Shown: in pieces, positions 25,746-32,925 of the stretch
How positions within the stretch are numbered: the first letter of the stretch is position 1
How the letters are laid out: every line of letters begins with the position of its first letter
Assembly (NCBI GenBank): GCA_015522385.1
Contig: WAMJ01000090.1
Location: 1 to 50,888, forward strand
Origin: Candidatus Heimdallarchaeota archaeon
GTDB lineage: Archaea; Asgardarchaeota; Heimdallarchaeia; Heimdallarchaeales; Kariarchaeaceae
Reading direction: 5' to 3'
Length of the DNA stretch: 50,888 nt
The notes under the pieces: model-generated
What the model saw: the letters and a program-made list of their open reading frames with translations, nothing else
Told to the model about the DNA's origin: nothing
Databases searched by the model: none
Program-made: the position numbers and the translations under genes

Positions 25746-26699
25746 ATGTCTGCAGACAGCTGTATGGAAGAACTGCGTAAAGTTGCTGATGACATCATCA
25801 GCCTGACAATTCAGGGTGCGACGAATATCGCCATCGAGGGTGTGAAGGCTGTGGCTGAGTACGCCCAGCGGCTCCCGTCTACTATGTCCGAGGAGGAGTT
25901 CATGAAGAAGTTCGCGGAGGCTCGACACATTGTGCGGGAGACTCGACCGACCGAGCCCGCGATGCAGAATGGGTTGACGAAGCTGAGGTATGACGTGGAG
26001 CACCATCTGGGATCGGGTGTGGGTGATCTTCAGGAGGTGCTTCGGAAGTCCTCTGCGGAGTATGTTGAGCTGCTGCGGTCGACGAAGCAGCGGATCATCA
26101 ACATCGGTGCGGATCTTATTCAGGACGGCTACACGGTGATGACGCACTGCCACAGCTCGCTGTCCTCCCAGACGATCATCAAGGCGTTCAACGACGGCAA
26201 GGATATCAAGGCTATTTCCACCGAGACCCGTCCCCGTTACCAAGGTCGGAAGACTGCTATGGAACTGGTGAAGGCGGGTATCCCCACGACCCAGGTTGTG
26301 GACTCTGCGATGAGGTGGGCGATGCGGAAGATGAACGTGGACATCATAATCATCGGGATGGACGCTATCACGTCCTTGGGGACGGTGATCAATAAGATTG
26401 GCTCACGGCTACTTGCCCTCGCTGCGAAGGAGAGTGACGTCCCGTTGTTCGTCTCGGGCTCGTTGCTGAAGTTCGACAGCGACACGATGCTGGGGAAGCG
26501 TACGGTGATTGAGCAACGAGCGGTGGAGGAGATCACGAAGGACTGGCCTGAATATCCCGCAGAACTCCGTGTGTTGAACCCGGCGTTCGAGTCCGTCAGC
26601 AGGGAGTACATAGACGGTCTGATCTGCGAGAGCGGGATCTTCGCACCCGAGTTGGTCTCCAAGCTGGTCAAGGAGAGCTACCCCTTCATCTTGGAATGA
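25746..26699 (+). CDS. Ribose-1,5-bisphosphate isomerase (e2b2 family)
   Basis: This isomerase converts ribose-1,5-bisphosphate to ribulose-1,5-bisphosphate for RuBisCO. The 317-residue protein belongs to the eIF2B-alpha/MtnA-like fold. The catalytic Cys135 sits in MTHCHSS and Asp206 in IGMDAIT, corresponding to the Cys/Asp pair of the Thermococcus enzyme. TETRPRYQGRKTA, KIGSRLLALAAK and VLNPAFESVSREYIDGL are also family-typical. Plain eIF2B-like homologues lack the Cys, so the isomerase reading is preferred. ATG 25746 is the longest start; ATG 25764 (MEELRKV) fits the family N-terminus and the TATACAT element at 25731 better. It is adjacent to the SufR-like regulator, and rbcL and AMP phosphorylase are within 6 kb. 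Confidence 0.9.
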   Translation: MSADSCMEELRKVADDIISLTIQGATNIAIEGVKAVAEYAQRLPSTMSEEEFMKKFAEARHIVRETRPTEPAMQNGLTKLRYDVEHHLGSGVGDLQEVLRKSSAEYVELLRSTKQRIINIGADLIQDGYTVMTHCHSSLSSQTIIKAFNDGKDIKAISTETRPRYQGRKTAMELVKAGIPTTQVVDSAMRWAMRKMNVDIIIIGMDAITSLGTVINKIGSRLLALAAKESDVPLFVSGSLLKFDSDTMLGKRTVIEQRAVEEITKDWPEYPAELRVLNPAFESVSREYIDGLICESGIFAPELVSKLVKESYPFILE

Positions 26700-26769
26700 G
26701 CTGTTCGTGAGCAACCGATCGTTATCATTAAATAAATAGTAACAGTGGAGCACTCAGGAGAATAATAGA

Positions 26770-27456
26770 GTGAACCTTAGAAATTACTTACTCGTGCTGT
26801 TCATCGTCGGAGGACTTGTCATCACTCCGGCCGCCACCGCGTACGAGCCCTCGGGAACGATCAAGCTGATCGCCTACTCCGACTTGGAGCAGGGAGAGCG
26901 GCTGTTCCCCGGGAGCTTGGTCAACCTTACCTTCGTTCTCAAGAACTTCACAAACGAGACCATGCGGATGGTCAATGTCACCCATTCGATCCCCGAGGAC
27001 ATGCAGTTGTACATGGCCCCAGCAGGCGTGTTGCTGAACAGCTCCTCCGAGCTCAACGTGACATCCTCTTTCTCCTACGAGACGCCAACCAACGGATCGG
27101 TGACACTCACAAGGGCATATATCAACTCGACGTACTACGAGCTCTCCTTCGAGAAGCTCCTGCCCTCGCAGTCATTCTCGTGGATGATCACGCTGAACGC
27201 CAGTGACGCATTGACCTTCGAGGTCTCCTCCCCGACCGTCAAGTACCTTGACAAGTGGGGTGACGAGAAGACGTTCTCCGACGCGAATCCCCTCTCTTTG
27301 AGGTACGAGACCCCCGACGAGGAAGATCCGTCCGAGAAGAACTACCCGACCTTCGAGACCGCGGATGCCAACTGGACACTCATCATCTCCGTCATGGTTC
27401 TTGTGGCCGTCGTGGCAGTCTTCAGCAAGGCACTCTACGGTAAGAAACCTTTCTGA
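26770..27456 (+). CDS. Single-pass surface protein with signal peptide
   Basis: The 228-residue product has an N-terminal signal peptide (LLVLFIVGGLVITPAATA). Its extracellular region of about 170 residues is rich in N-x-S/T sites (NLTF, NFTNETM, NVTHS, NASD), which suggests N-glycosylation. A C-terminal membrane helix (LIISVMVLVAVVAVFSKAL) is followed by a short basic tail (YGKKPF). A DUF11-like conserved beta-sandwich pattern is suggested by SLVNLTFVLKNFTNETMRMV but is not certain. The GTG start has AGGAG 9 nt upstream, and TTAAATA at 26728 gives a leader of about 14 nt. The function is unknown. Confidence 0.75.
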   Translation: MNLRNYLLVLFIVGGLVITPAATAYEPSGTIKLIAYSDLEQGERLFPGSLVNLTFVLKNFTNETMRMVNVTHSIPEDMQLYMAPAGVLLNSSSELNVTSSFSYETPTNGSVTLTRAYINSTYYELSFEKLLPSQSFSWMITLNASDALTFEVSSPTVKYLDKWGDEKTFSDANPLSLRYETPDEEDPSEKNYPTFETADANWTLIISVMVLVAVVAVFSKALYGKKPF

Positions 27457-27632
27457 TACCTTCTTTGATCGATCTTCGGCGATAATTTGCCTCTTCCAGA
27501 TGTGCCTGATTACTTAGATACTGCAGAGATTTAGCATATAGAGATTTGGGATAGAATGTGTTGTCTGAAAATTGTCACGATAGGACACTGATGCATCCTG
27601 ATCTGGCTCTCCATGATGATTCTCCCAAGTGA

Positions 27633-28142
27633 CTACTTCTTGCCCTTGGACAGTCTGACGATCTCCATTCTCTCCTGTTTGCGTCTCTTCCCGTCCTCGA
27701 ACCTGCGTTTCTCCTCATCGGTCTCGGGGATCACGGGTGGTACGGGGATTGACCTCCCGAACTCGTCCACGGCGACGAAGGTGAGGTATGCACTCCCGGT
27801 CTTCTTGACCTCTCCTGTGTTCAGGTTCTCGGTCTCCACCCGGACTCCGACCTCGAGGCTCTTGGTTCCCGTGTAGTTCACACTGGCCCTGAGGATCAGG
27901 AGCTCTCCCACGTGCACGGGATTGAGGAAGTCCATTCGGTCAATCGAGGCGGTGACCACCCGGGTCCTGCAGTGGCGGATGGCCGCCAGCCCTGCTACGT
28001 TGTCGATGAGGTAGAGGATAGACCCTCCGTTGATGGCACCCAGCTCGAGAGCTCCGCCCCTCCACGACGGGTTGGAGTCACTGGGCATCATCAGCTTCTC
28101 GTGGATGACGACAGATTCCTTGACGGGTTTTCCTTCTGGCAT
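27633..28142 (-). CDS. Acyl-CoA thioesterase, hotdog fold (YciA/BACH type)
   Basis: The enzyme hydrolyses acyl-CoA to free acid and CoA. The 169-residue protein has the family core: MMPSDSNPSWRGGALELGAI, a helix with LIDNVAGLAAIRHC, TASIDRMDFLNPVHVGE and ASVNYTGTKSLEVGVRVETE. The GGAL.LG...NGG.I helix region carries the usual active-site acid position. The charged C-terminal tail (FEDGKRRKQERMEIVRLSKG) is typical. ATG 28142 is chosen over ATG 28166 because TTTAATG at 28164-28170 stands exactly 28 nt upstream; the longer form would start inside that box. The acyl chain preference is not evident. Confidence 0.88.
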   Translation of the reverse strand: MPEGKPVKESVVIHEKLMMPSDSNPSWRGGALELGAINGGSILYLIDNVAGLAAIRHCRTRVVTASIDRMDFLNPVHVGELLILRASVNYTGTKSLEVGVRVETENLNTGEVKKTGSAYLTFVAVDEFGRSIPVPPVIPETDEEKRRFEDGKRRKQERMEIVRLSKGKK

Positions 28143-28217
28143 ACCTCTGGGTGGGATACTCAGCATTAAAATCTGTGGGAAGCGTCTCCCCCTTGATTCA
28201 GTGTAGGATTCAAAGGC

Positions 28218-28224
28218 TTAAATA
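28218..28224 (+). promoter_or_regulatory. TATA element of the AMP phosphorylase gene
   Basis: TTAAATA with CC following stands 57 nt before the ATG, predicting a leader of about 29 nt. This is longer than for most genes here and leaves room for regulation. Confidence 0.55.
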
Positions 28225-28274
28225 CCGCCGACTCCAAGATAGTAACCTCAAGAATAAACAGAAGGACTGTAAGT

Positions 28275-29810
28275 ATGAAAGTTAAGGTATTACATGATTT
28301 TGACACCCGGAGCGAGGTGGTCTTTGTCCACAAGGAGGTTGACGACCCTCGTGATTCCCGGACGAATTTGGCGCAGATACGGGTCTTGGACAAGAAGCAG
28401 CTGGTGCAGGTGGTGATCACCGAGTCCCTCGTGACCAAGGAGCAGATCGGTCTGCCCAAGAACCTCGCCACGAGACTGGGCACCAAGGACGGTGACAACA
28501 TAACCATCCAGCCGAGGACGAAGCCACAAAGCTTCGACATCATCAAGCGAAAGTACAACGAGAAGATCACATGGTCGCAGGAGGAGATTGAGACGATCGT
28601 CCAAGACATCTACGAGGGGAACTCTACAGACTTGGAGATGGCCGCGTTCACGCTGGCCCTTCAGTACGAGAAGCTCTCACGCCGCGAGAGCGAGTTCCTG
28701 ACAAGGTCCTTCGCCAAGTTCGGCAACCACATCGAGTTCAAAGAGCCCGTCTTCGACAAGCACTCAATCGGGGGCATCCCCGGGAACAAGGTGTCCCTGC
28801 TCATCGTCCCGATCATCGCCGCCGCTGGGTTGCTCATCCCCAAGACCAGCAGCAGGGCGATCACCAGCCCCTCGGGGACCGCGGACACCATGGAGGTATT
28901 GGCAAACGTCTCCTTCAGCACGGAGGAGATCCAAGAAATCGCTCCCAAGAGCCGGGGGATGATCGTCTGGGCGGGAAACCTCAACCTCGTACCCGTGGAC
29001 TCCGAGATCATCAACCGCGTGGAAAGGCCGCTGAGGCTGGATCCTGACTCGGTGATCATAGCCTCCATCCTCTCGAAGAAGCTGTCCACCAACGTCAAGC
29101 ACATGGTGCTGGACATGCCGACGGGACCCGGGACGAAGGTGGAGACCCGTGAGGAGGCAATCGCACTGAGCCGTGCATTCGTCGAGATCGGGCAGAGGGT
29201 TGGTATTGAGATCGAGTGCGCACTCACCTATGCCGACCAGCCAGTCGGCCACGCCATTGGTCCCGCTCTTGAAGCGAGAGAAGCCCTGAAGACACTGCAG
29301 GGTAAGGGCCCCGTCAGCGTGCGGGAGAAGTCCGTGGAGCTCGCGGGCATCCTGCTGGAGATGAGCAAGCTAGCACAGAGGGGTCATGGTGCTTCTGTGG
29401 CTAATGACATCCTGAGCAGTGGGAAGGCACTCGAAAAGTTCAGGGAGATCATCGACTTCCAAGGAGGAAACATGAAGGTCAAGCCCGAGGACATCCCTGT
29501 GGGGCAGTACACCATCGAGATCACAGCACCCAAGGACGGTTACATCTCTCACCTGTCGAACACAGCTGTCAAGCAGGTCGCGTCCGTGCTAGGGTGTCCA
29601 CTGGATCACGCCGCGGGTCTGGAGCTCATGGCCAAATCGGGTGAGTTCGTCAAGAAGGGCAGCCCGTTGCTCAAACTCTACGCGACCAGTGAGTCCAAAC
29701 TCGACGAGGCCATGAAGGTCTACAACTCGTCGAACTTCTTCCAGTACGAGGGAATGGTGCTGGAGCGAATATCCAATAGCATCGTCTCGAATGTCGACGA
29801 CAACGCGTGA
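28275..29810 (+). CDS. deoA: AMP phosphorylase
   Basis: This archaeal enzyme splits AMP (and CMP/UMP) with phosphate into base and ribose-1,5-bisphosphate, the first step of the RuBisCO-linked nucleotide route. The 511-residue protein has the extra N-terminal domain (about 1-85) that separates AMPpase from plain thymidine phosphorylase. The catalytic core follows (DKHSIGGIPGNK, then TSSRAITSPSGTADTMEVLA), then KHMVLDMPTGPGTKV and a C-terminal domain. TTAAATA at 28218 predicts a leader of about 29 nt, and GAAGGA lies before the ATG. With R15P isomerase and rbcL nearby, the assignment is strong. Confidence 0.95.
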   Translation: MKVKVLHDFDTRSEVVFVHKEVDDPRDSRTNLAQIRVLDKKQLVQVVITESLVTKEQIGLPKNLATRLGTKDGDNITIQPRTKPQSFDIIKRKYNEKITWSQEEIETIVQDIYEGNSTDLEMAAFTLALQYEKLSRRESEFLTRSFAKFGNHIEFKEPVFDKHSIGGIPGNKVSLLIVPIIAAAGLLIPKTSSRAITSPSGTADTMEVLANVSFSTEEIQEIAPKSRGMIVWAGNLNLVPVDSEIINRVERPLRLDPDSVIIASILSKKLSTNVKHMVLDMPTGPGTKVETREEAIALSRAFVEIGQRVGIEIECALTYADQPVGHAIGPALEAREALKTLQGKGPVSVREKSVELAGILLEMSKLAQRGHGASVANDILSSGKALEKFREIIDFQGGNMKVKPEDIPVGQYTIEITAPKDGYISHLSNTAVKQVASVLGCPLDHAAGLELMAKSGEFVKKGSPLLKLYATSESKLDEAMKVYNSSNFFQYEGMVLERISNSIVSNVDDNA

Positions 29811-29853
29811 ATTCATATTATCCCTATCCAGAATACACATCATCTAGGGTCAC

Positions 29854-29931
29854 CCCCGTCTACCTCTGCAGTGTCAGGGGAATCATGTTGGACATCAACA
29901 GCACGTACCGTCCCCGTCTACCTCTGCAGTG
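29854..29931. repeat. Exact 20-bp direct repeat upstream of the ZPR1 gene
   Basis: The 20-mer CCCCGTCTACCTCTGCAGTG occurs at 29854-29873 and again, identical, at 29912-29931, so the start-to-start distance is 58 bp. Both copies lie in the gap between the AMP phosphorylase stop and the likely ZPR1 start. They could be paired operator sites or a duplicated remnant. Confidence 0.9.
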
Positions 29932-29986
29932 CCCAAGACCAGTCCACGACCAATACCATTTTCTTCTAGCGCGCGCACGGTATTGT

Positions 29987-30568
29987 GTGACCGAAGAAGA
30001 CCAGAACTACAAGGAGTACGTCACTGCGGATGGGGGCACGGTGAACTTCGAGTGTCCGGTATGCGGTTCAGACAAAGCCGTGGTGACACAGAGGCTCTTG
30101 CAGATCCCCTACTACGACGACTTCCACGCCATCATCCTCCTGTGTCCCGACTGTGGACTCAGACGAGCAGACTTCGCCAACCTCAGCTCCAAGGGACCAG
30201 CTCACTACTCGTACACCGTCGAGACGGAGGAGGACTTCACGACCAAGGTCGTTCGATCTATCGAGGGCGTATTCCGAGTGCCGGAGATTGGCGTAGAGAT
30301 CAAGCCAGCGACCGCACCGTCGAGCTGGATCAGGAACGTGGAGGGGATACTCCTCGACATCAAGGAGAAGGTCGAGATTGCAAGGGACCACGCTGAGACC
30401 GAGCAGGATCGCCTGAAAGCTGAGGATCTCATCAAACGGATCGACGGACTCCTCACCGGCAAGGAGCCATTCACCCTAGACATCCGTGACGACACGGGTA
30501 ACTCCGTCATCATCCCCGCAGACCCTAAGAAACTCAGGATCGAGTACTACGAGGTCTTGGAGAACTAG
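29987..30568 (+). CDS. ZPR1-type zinc-finger protein
   Basis: Eukaryotic ZPR1 assists eEF1A folding; archaeal homologues carry one zinc-finger/double-barrel unit. The 193-residue protein has a CPVC ... CPDC zinc finger (FECPVCGSDKAVVTQ and LLCPDCGLRRADFANLSSKG) and then a beta-rich half (VRSIEGVFRVPEIGVEIKPA). A helical RIDGLLTGKEPFTLDIRDDTG region near the C-terminus follows, as in the family. The frame is open back to a GTG at 29807, but those 60 residues contain the 20-bp direct repeat in two frames and look non-coding, so GTG 29987 is preferred. No clear TATA box was found for that start. Confidence 0.85.
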   Translation: MTEEDQNYKEYVTADGGTVNFECPVCGSDKAVVTQRLLQIPYYDDFHAIILLCPDCGLRRADFANLSSKGPAHYSYTVETEEDFTTKVVRSIEGVFRVPEIGVEIKPATAPSSWIRNVEGILLDIKEKVEIARDHAETEQDRLKAEDLIKRIDGLLTGKEPFTLDIRDDTGNSVIIPADPKKLRIEYYEVLEN

Positions 30569-30705
30569 GACCCGTCCGTGTGCGGTATGTGCCGAATCCA
30601 AATATGGCTAATCTACAGAGACCGATATCCCAGCTGATAGATATCTCAAATATTACTACGCAAAGACTATTTCTTTTTACAGATGAATGTGGAGAGCCCT
30701 AATCG

Positions 30706-31551
30706 CTACTGCCCCTTGGTCAGTCTGTTCGCCACGTCCGGGATCAGGTTCAGGAGCTCAATGGGTAGTGGGAAGACTATCGTCGAGTTCTTCTCAACAG
30801 AAATCTCCTGCAGTGTCTGCAGGAGTCTCAGTTGCATTGCCGCACTTGACTGGCTGACCATCTGACCCGCCTGTTGGAGCTTCTCCGATGCTTCGAGCTC
30901 TCCCGTTGCCAAGATGACCCTCGCTCGCCTCTCCCTCTCGGCCTCGGCCTGCTTGGCCATGGCTCGCTTCAGGTTCTGTGGAAGCTCCACGTCCTTCAGC
31001 TCAACCATCACGATGGAGATACCCCACTGGTCGGTCTCCTTGTCGATGATCGACTTGAGCTGCTCGTTGATCTTGTCCCGGTGTGTCAGGACCTCGTCCA
31101 TCTCGTGCTGGCCAACGACAGACCTGATCGTCGTCTGCGCGATCTGGAACGTCGCCGCCCTGTAGTTGTCCACCTCAAGAATGGCCTTCGTCGGGTCGCT
31201 CACCTTGTAGTACGCCACCGCGTTGATGTTCAGCGGGATGTTGTCCCGGGTGATGATCTCCTGTGGAGGAGCGTCAGCGACCTCCACCCTCAGGGAGACC
31301 TTCCGAAGATCCTCAACAACAGGGAAGATCAGAACTAGTCCGGGATTGACAATACCAGAATACTTCCCCAGTCTGAACAAGACCCCCCTCTCGTACTGGT
31401 AAATCACCCGTAGTCCAGCAAGCAGGTAAGCTATACCGAAGACAGCCGCGATGATCGCAGCCGTGAAGACCTGTCCTCCGGTCAGGAAGTAGGTCACTCC
31501 AAATGGTATGCCCACGAAGAGTATCAATCCGATTAATCCTCCGAATGTCAT
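30706..31551 (-). CDS. Slipin/stomatin-like SPFH membrane protein
   Basis: SPFH proteins form large oligomers on the inner face of the membrane. The 281-residue protein has an N-terminal membrane anchor with two hydrophobic stretches (GLIGLILFVGIPFGVTYFL; VFTAAIIAAVFGIAYLLAG). The SPFH domain begins RVIYQYERGVLFRLGKYSG, and a helical region (KQAEAERERRARVI) and a terminal hydrophobic patch follow. ATG 31551 is chosen because TTAAATC at 31577-31583 lies about 32 nt upstream; the frame is open a further 29 codons. The usual partner NfeD is not adjacent, so this slipin stands alone. Confidence 0.92.
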   Translation of the reverse strand: MTFGGLIGLILFVGIPFGVTYFLTGGQVFTAAIIAAVFGIAYLLAGLRVIYQYERGVLFRLGKYSGIVNPGLVLIFPVVEDLRKVSLRVEVADAPPQEIITRDNIPLNINAVAYYKVSDPTKAILEVDNYRAATFQIAQTTIRSVVGQHEMDEVLTHRDKINEQLKSIIDKETDQWGISIVMVELKDVELPQNLKRAMAKQAEAERERRARVILATGELEASEKLQQAGQMVSQSSAAMQLRLLQTLQEISVEKNSTIVFPLPIELLNLIPDVANRLTKGQ

Positions 31552-31794
31552 AACTGAGTGATAATCCGCGGATTCGGATTTAAGGATTAGGGTTATCCGC
31601 TGTTTTTCACGACTAATCTGTGTGGAAAATTTGAGCATTCTTTGTCCTCAGGCTATATATCGTTAAAATCAGGGGCAAAGTTGGAAGAAATGTTTGCAAG
31701 TAGGTAGTACACCTTTGGCCGGAAGTTAACAACTGAGTTTAGATCGACCTTAATTCCATTGATTTATTCACTCTGAACCGCTCTATTCAACTTA

Positions 31795-31881
31795 TGAGAC
31801 CAACGGGAATTGAACCCGTAGCTAAGGAAGATTGCGGTCGAACCTCCACAATCCTCAATGTTACCATTACACCATGGTCTC
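31795..31881 (-). tRNA. Intron-containing tRNA, anticodon GTG (His)
   Basis: The minus strand gives a perfect acceptor (GAGACCA/TGGTCTC), a D arm GTGT/ACAT, an anticodon stem GAGGA/TCCTT and a T arm ACGGG-TTCAATT-CCCGT. The anticodon loop is interrupted by 16 nt (plus 31830-31845). TTGT pairs with GCAA between 3-nt bulges GGA and TCT, a canonical bulge-helix-bulge. Splicing at both second bulge positions restores the loop TTGTGGT with anticodon GTG. However, the discriminator is A and position -1 is A, so the G-1:C73 pair expected for tRNA-His is not encoded. Confidence 0.88.
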
Positions 31882-32004
31882 TTTCTGGGAACTCTTGTCC
31901 TCATACCTACTGGGCGCGACATGTATTTATCTTTTGTTTTAAATTGCACTTCTCCTGCTCCGTGGTCGCAAGGTAATTAAAGCTGAGGACGCTGATTCTT
32001 ACGG

Positions 32005-32586
32005 ATGAGAATAGTACTGGGAATAACTGGCGGATCCGGAGCGCAGTACGGTCTCCGCATTCTGGAGGTCCTCCGTTCCCTCGGGCACGACGTCGACCTG
32101 GTGGTCTCGAACGGTGCTCGCAAGGTGATGGAGCTGGAGGTTGGTGGTGACTGGGAGTCGAGGCTCTCGGTTGCGACCGTGGAGTACGATCTGGGTGATA
32201 TCGCTGCCCCAATCGCCTCGGGGACGAACAAGAACGATGGTATGGTCATCGCTCCGTGCTCAATGAAGACGGTGGCTGCCATAGCGAGCGGGTACACCGA
32301 GAACCTGATTCAGCGAGCGGCTGACTGCATGCTCAAGGAGGGTCGTAAGCTGGTGATCCTGTTCAGGGAGAGCCCGCTGTCGCTCATCCACCTGCGGAAT
32401 CTCGTGACCCTGAAGGAGGCGGGAGCGACGATCATGCCCGCGGCCCCTGGTTACTACTACCACCCCCGTACGGTGGACGATGTGATCGACTTCATGGTGG
32501 GGAAGGTGCTCAACACCTTCGGGGTGGAGCATGATCGCTTCAGACCATGGGATCCTGAGCGGGCGAAGCGGGATCTGGAGAAATAA
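32005..32586 (+). CDS. ubiX: Flavin prenyltransferase UbiX
   Basis: UbiX prenylates FMN to make the cofactor of UbiD decarboxylases. The 193-residue protein shows the N-terminal FMN loop (GITGGSGAQYGLRILEVL), SNGARKVMELE, the dimethylallyl site region APCSMKTVAAIASGYTENLI with RAADCMLKEGRKLV, and the ILFRESPLSLIHLRN motif. PAAPGYYYHPRTVDDVIDFM also belongs to the family. The length is typical. TAATTAA at 31974 stands about 31 nt before the ATG. No ubiD gene is nearby. Confidence 0.93.
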   Translation: MRIVLGITGGSGAQYGLRILEVLRSLGHDVDLVVSNGARKVMELEVGGDWESRLSVATVEYDLGDIAAPIASGTNKNDGMVIAPCSMKTVAAIASGYTENLIQRAADCMLKEGRKLVILFRESPLSLIHLRNLVTLKEAGATIMPAAPGYYYHPRTVDDVIDFMVGKVLNTFGVEHDRFRPWDPERAKRDLEK

Positions 32587-32617
32587 GTTCCTCTGGTCTG
32601 TTGATTTCGATCTATAT

Positions 32618-32733
32618 GTGGTTTTGTGGAATTTGAACCCGATCAGTCTGTAGTTCTTGATGCCATTAATTTATTGTATTTGATGCTATCAGTCTGTGGT
32701 ATTAGATTCTATCAGTCTAGGGCATTTCTATAT
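32618..32733. repeat. Degenerate 23-nt tandem repeat (4-5 units)
   Basis: Units begin at 32642, 32665, 32688 and 32711, exactly 23 nt apart, with a weaker one at about 32618. Units 1, 3 and 4 share ATCAGTCT; the tails share a TTGAT/TTAGAT pattern. Unit 2 is A/T-rich and more diverged. The array fills most of the gap between ubiX and the nog1 promoter region. Confidence 0.7.
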
Positions 32734-32808
32734 GTATAATCTGGTATCCAACCATCTACCAATGATCTAAAGGGCACTATTTAACGGGTTCACCGTTCAG
32801 GTATTCAA

Positions 32809-32880
32809 ATGACGAGCACCCTACAGGTGTACAACTGCGGTATCTGCAACCCTTATGTCGGTCATCGTCCCGTCCACTGA
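32809..32880 (+). CDS. Possible 23-residue CxxC microprotein or leader peptide
   Basis: ATG at 32809 opens a 23-codon frame with NCGICNPY in the middle, ending at TGA 32878-32880. TTTAACG at 32780 stands 29 nt before the ATG, which is the spacing of real promoters in this window. The frame ends directly against another ATG (32881) that is in frame with nog1, although nog1 has its own better placed start at 32926. It may be a genuine micro-gene, a leader peptide or chance. Confidence 0.3.
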   Translation: MTSTLQVYNCGICNPYVGHRPVH

Positions 32881-32925
32881 ATGTATCCCACTATTTTTTA
32901 TCTGGCAGGACATGGTGGATTCAGG

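Noticed and set aside
29807..29986. 60-residue extension of ZPR1 from GTG 29807
   Set aside because: It contains the 20-bp direct repeat in two frames and lacks family similarity.
31795..31881. Reading the tRNA as tRNA-Thr (TGT) by shifting the anticodon stem by one
   Set aside because: It removes position 26, shortens the variable loop to 3 nt and makes the two BHB cuts unequal; the GTG reading fits better.
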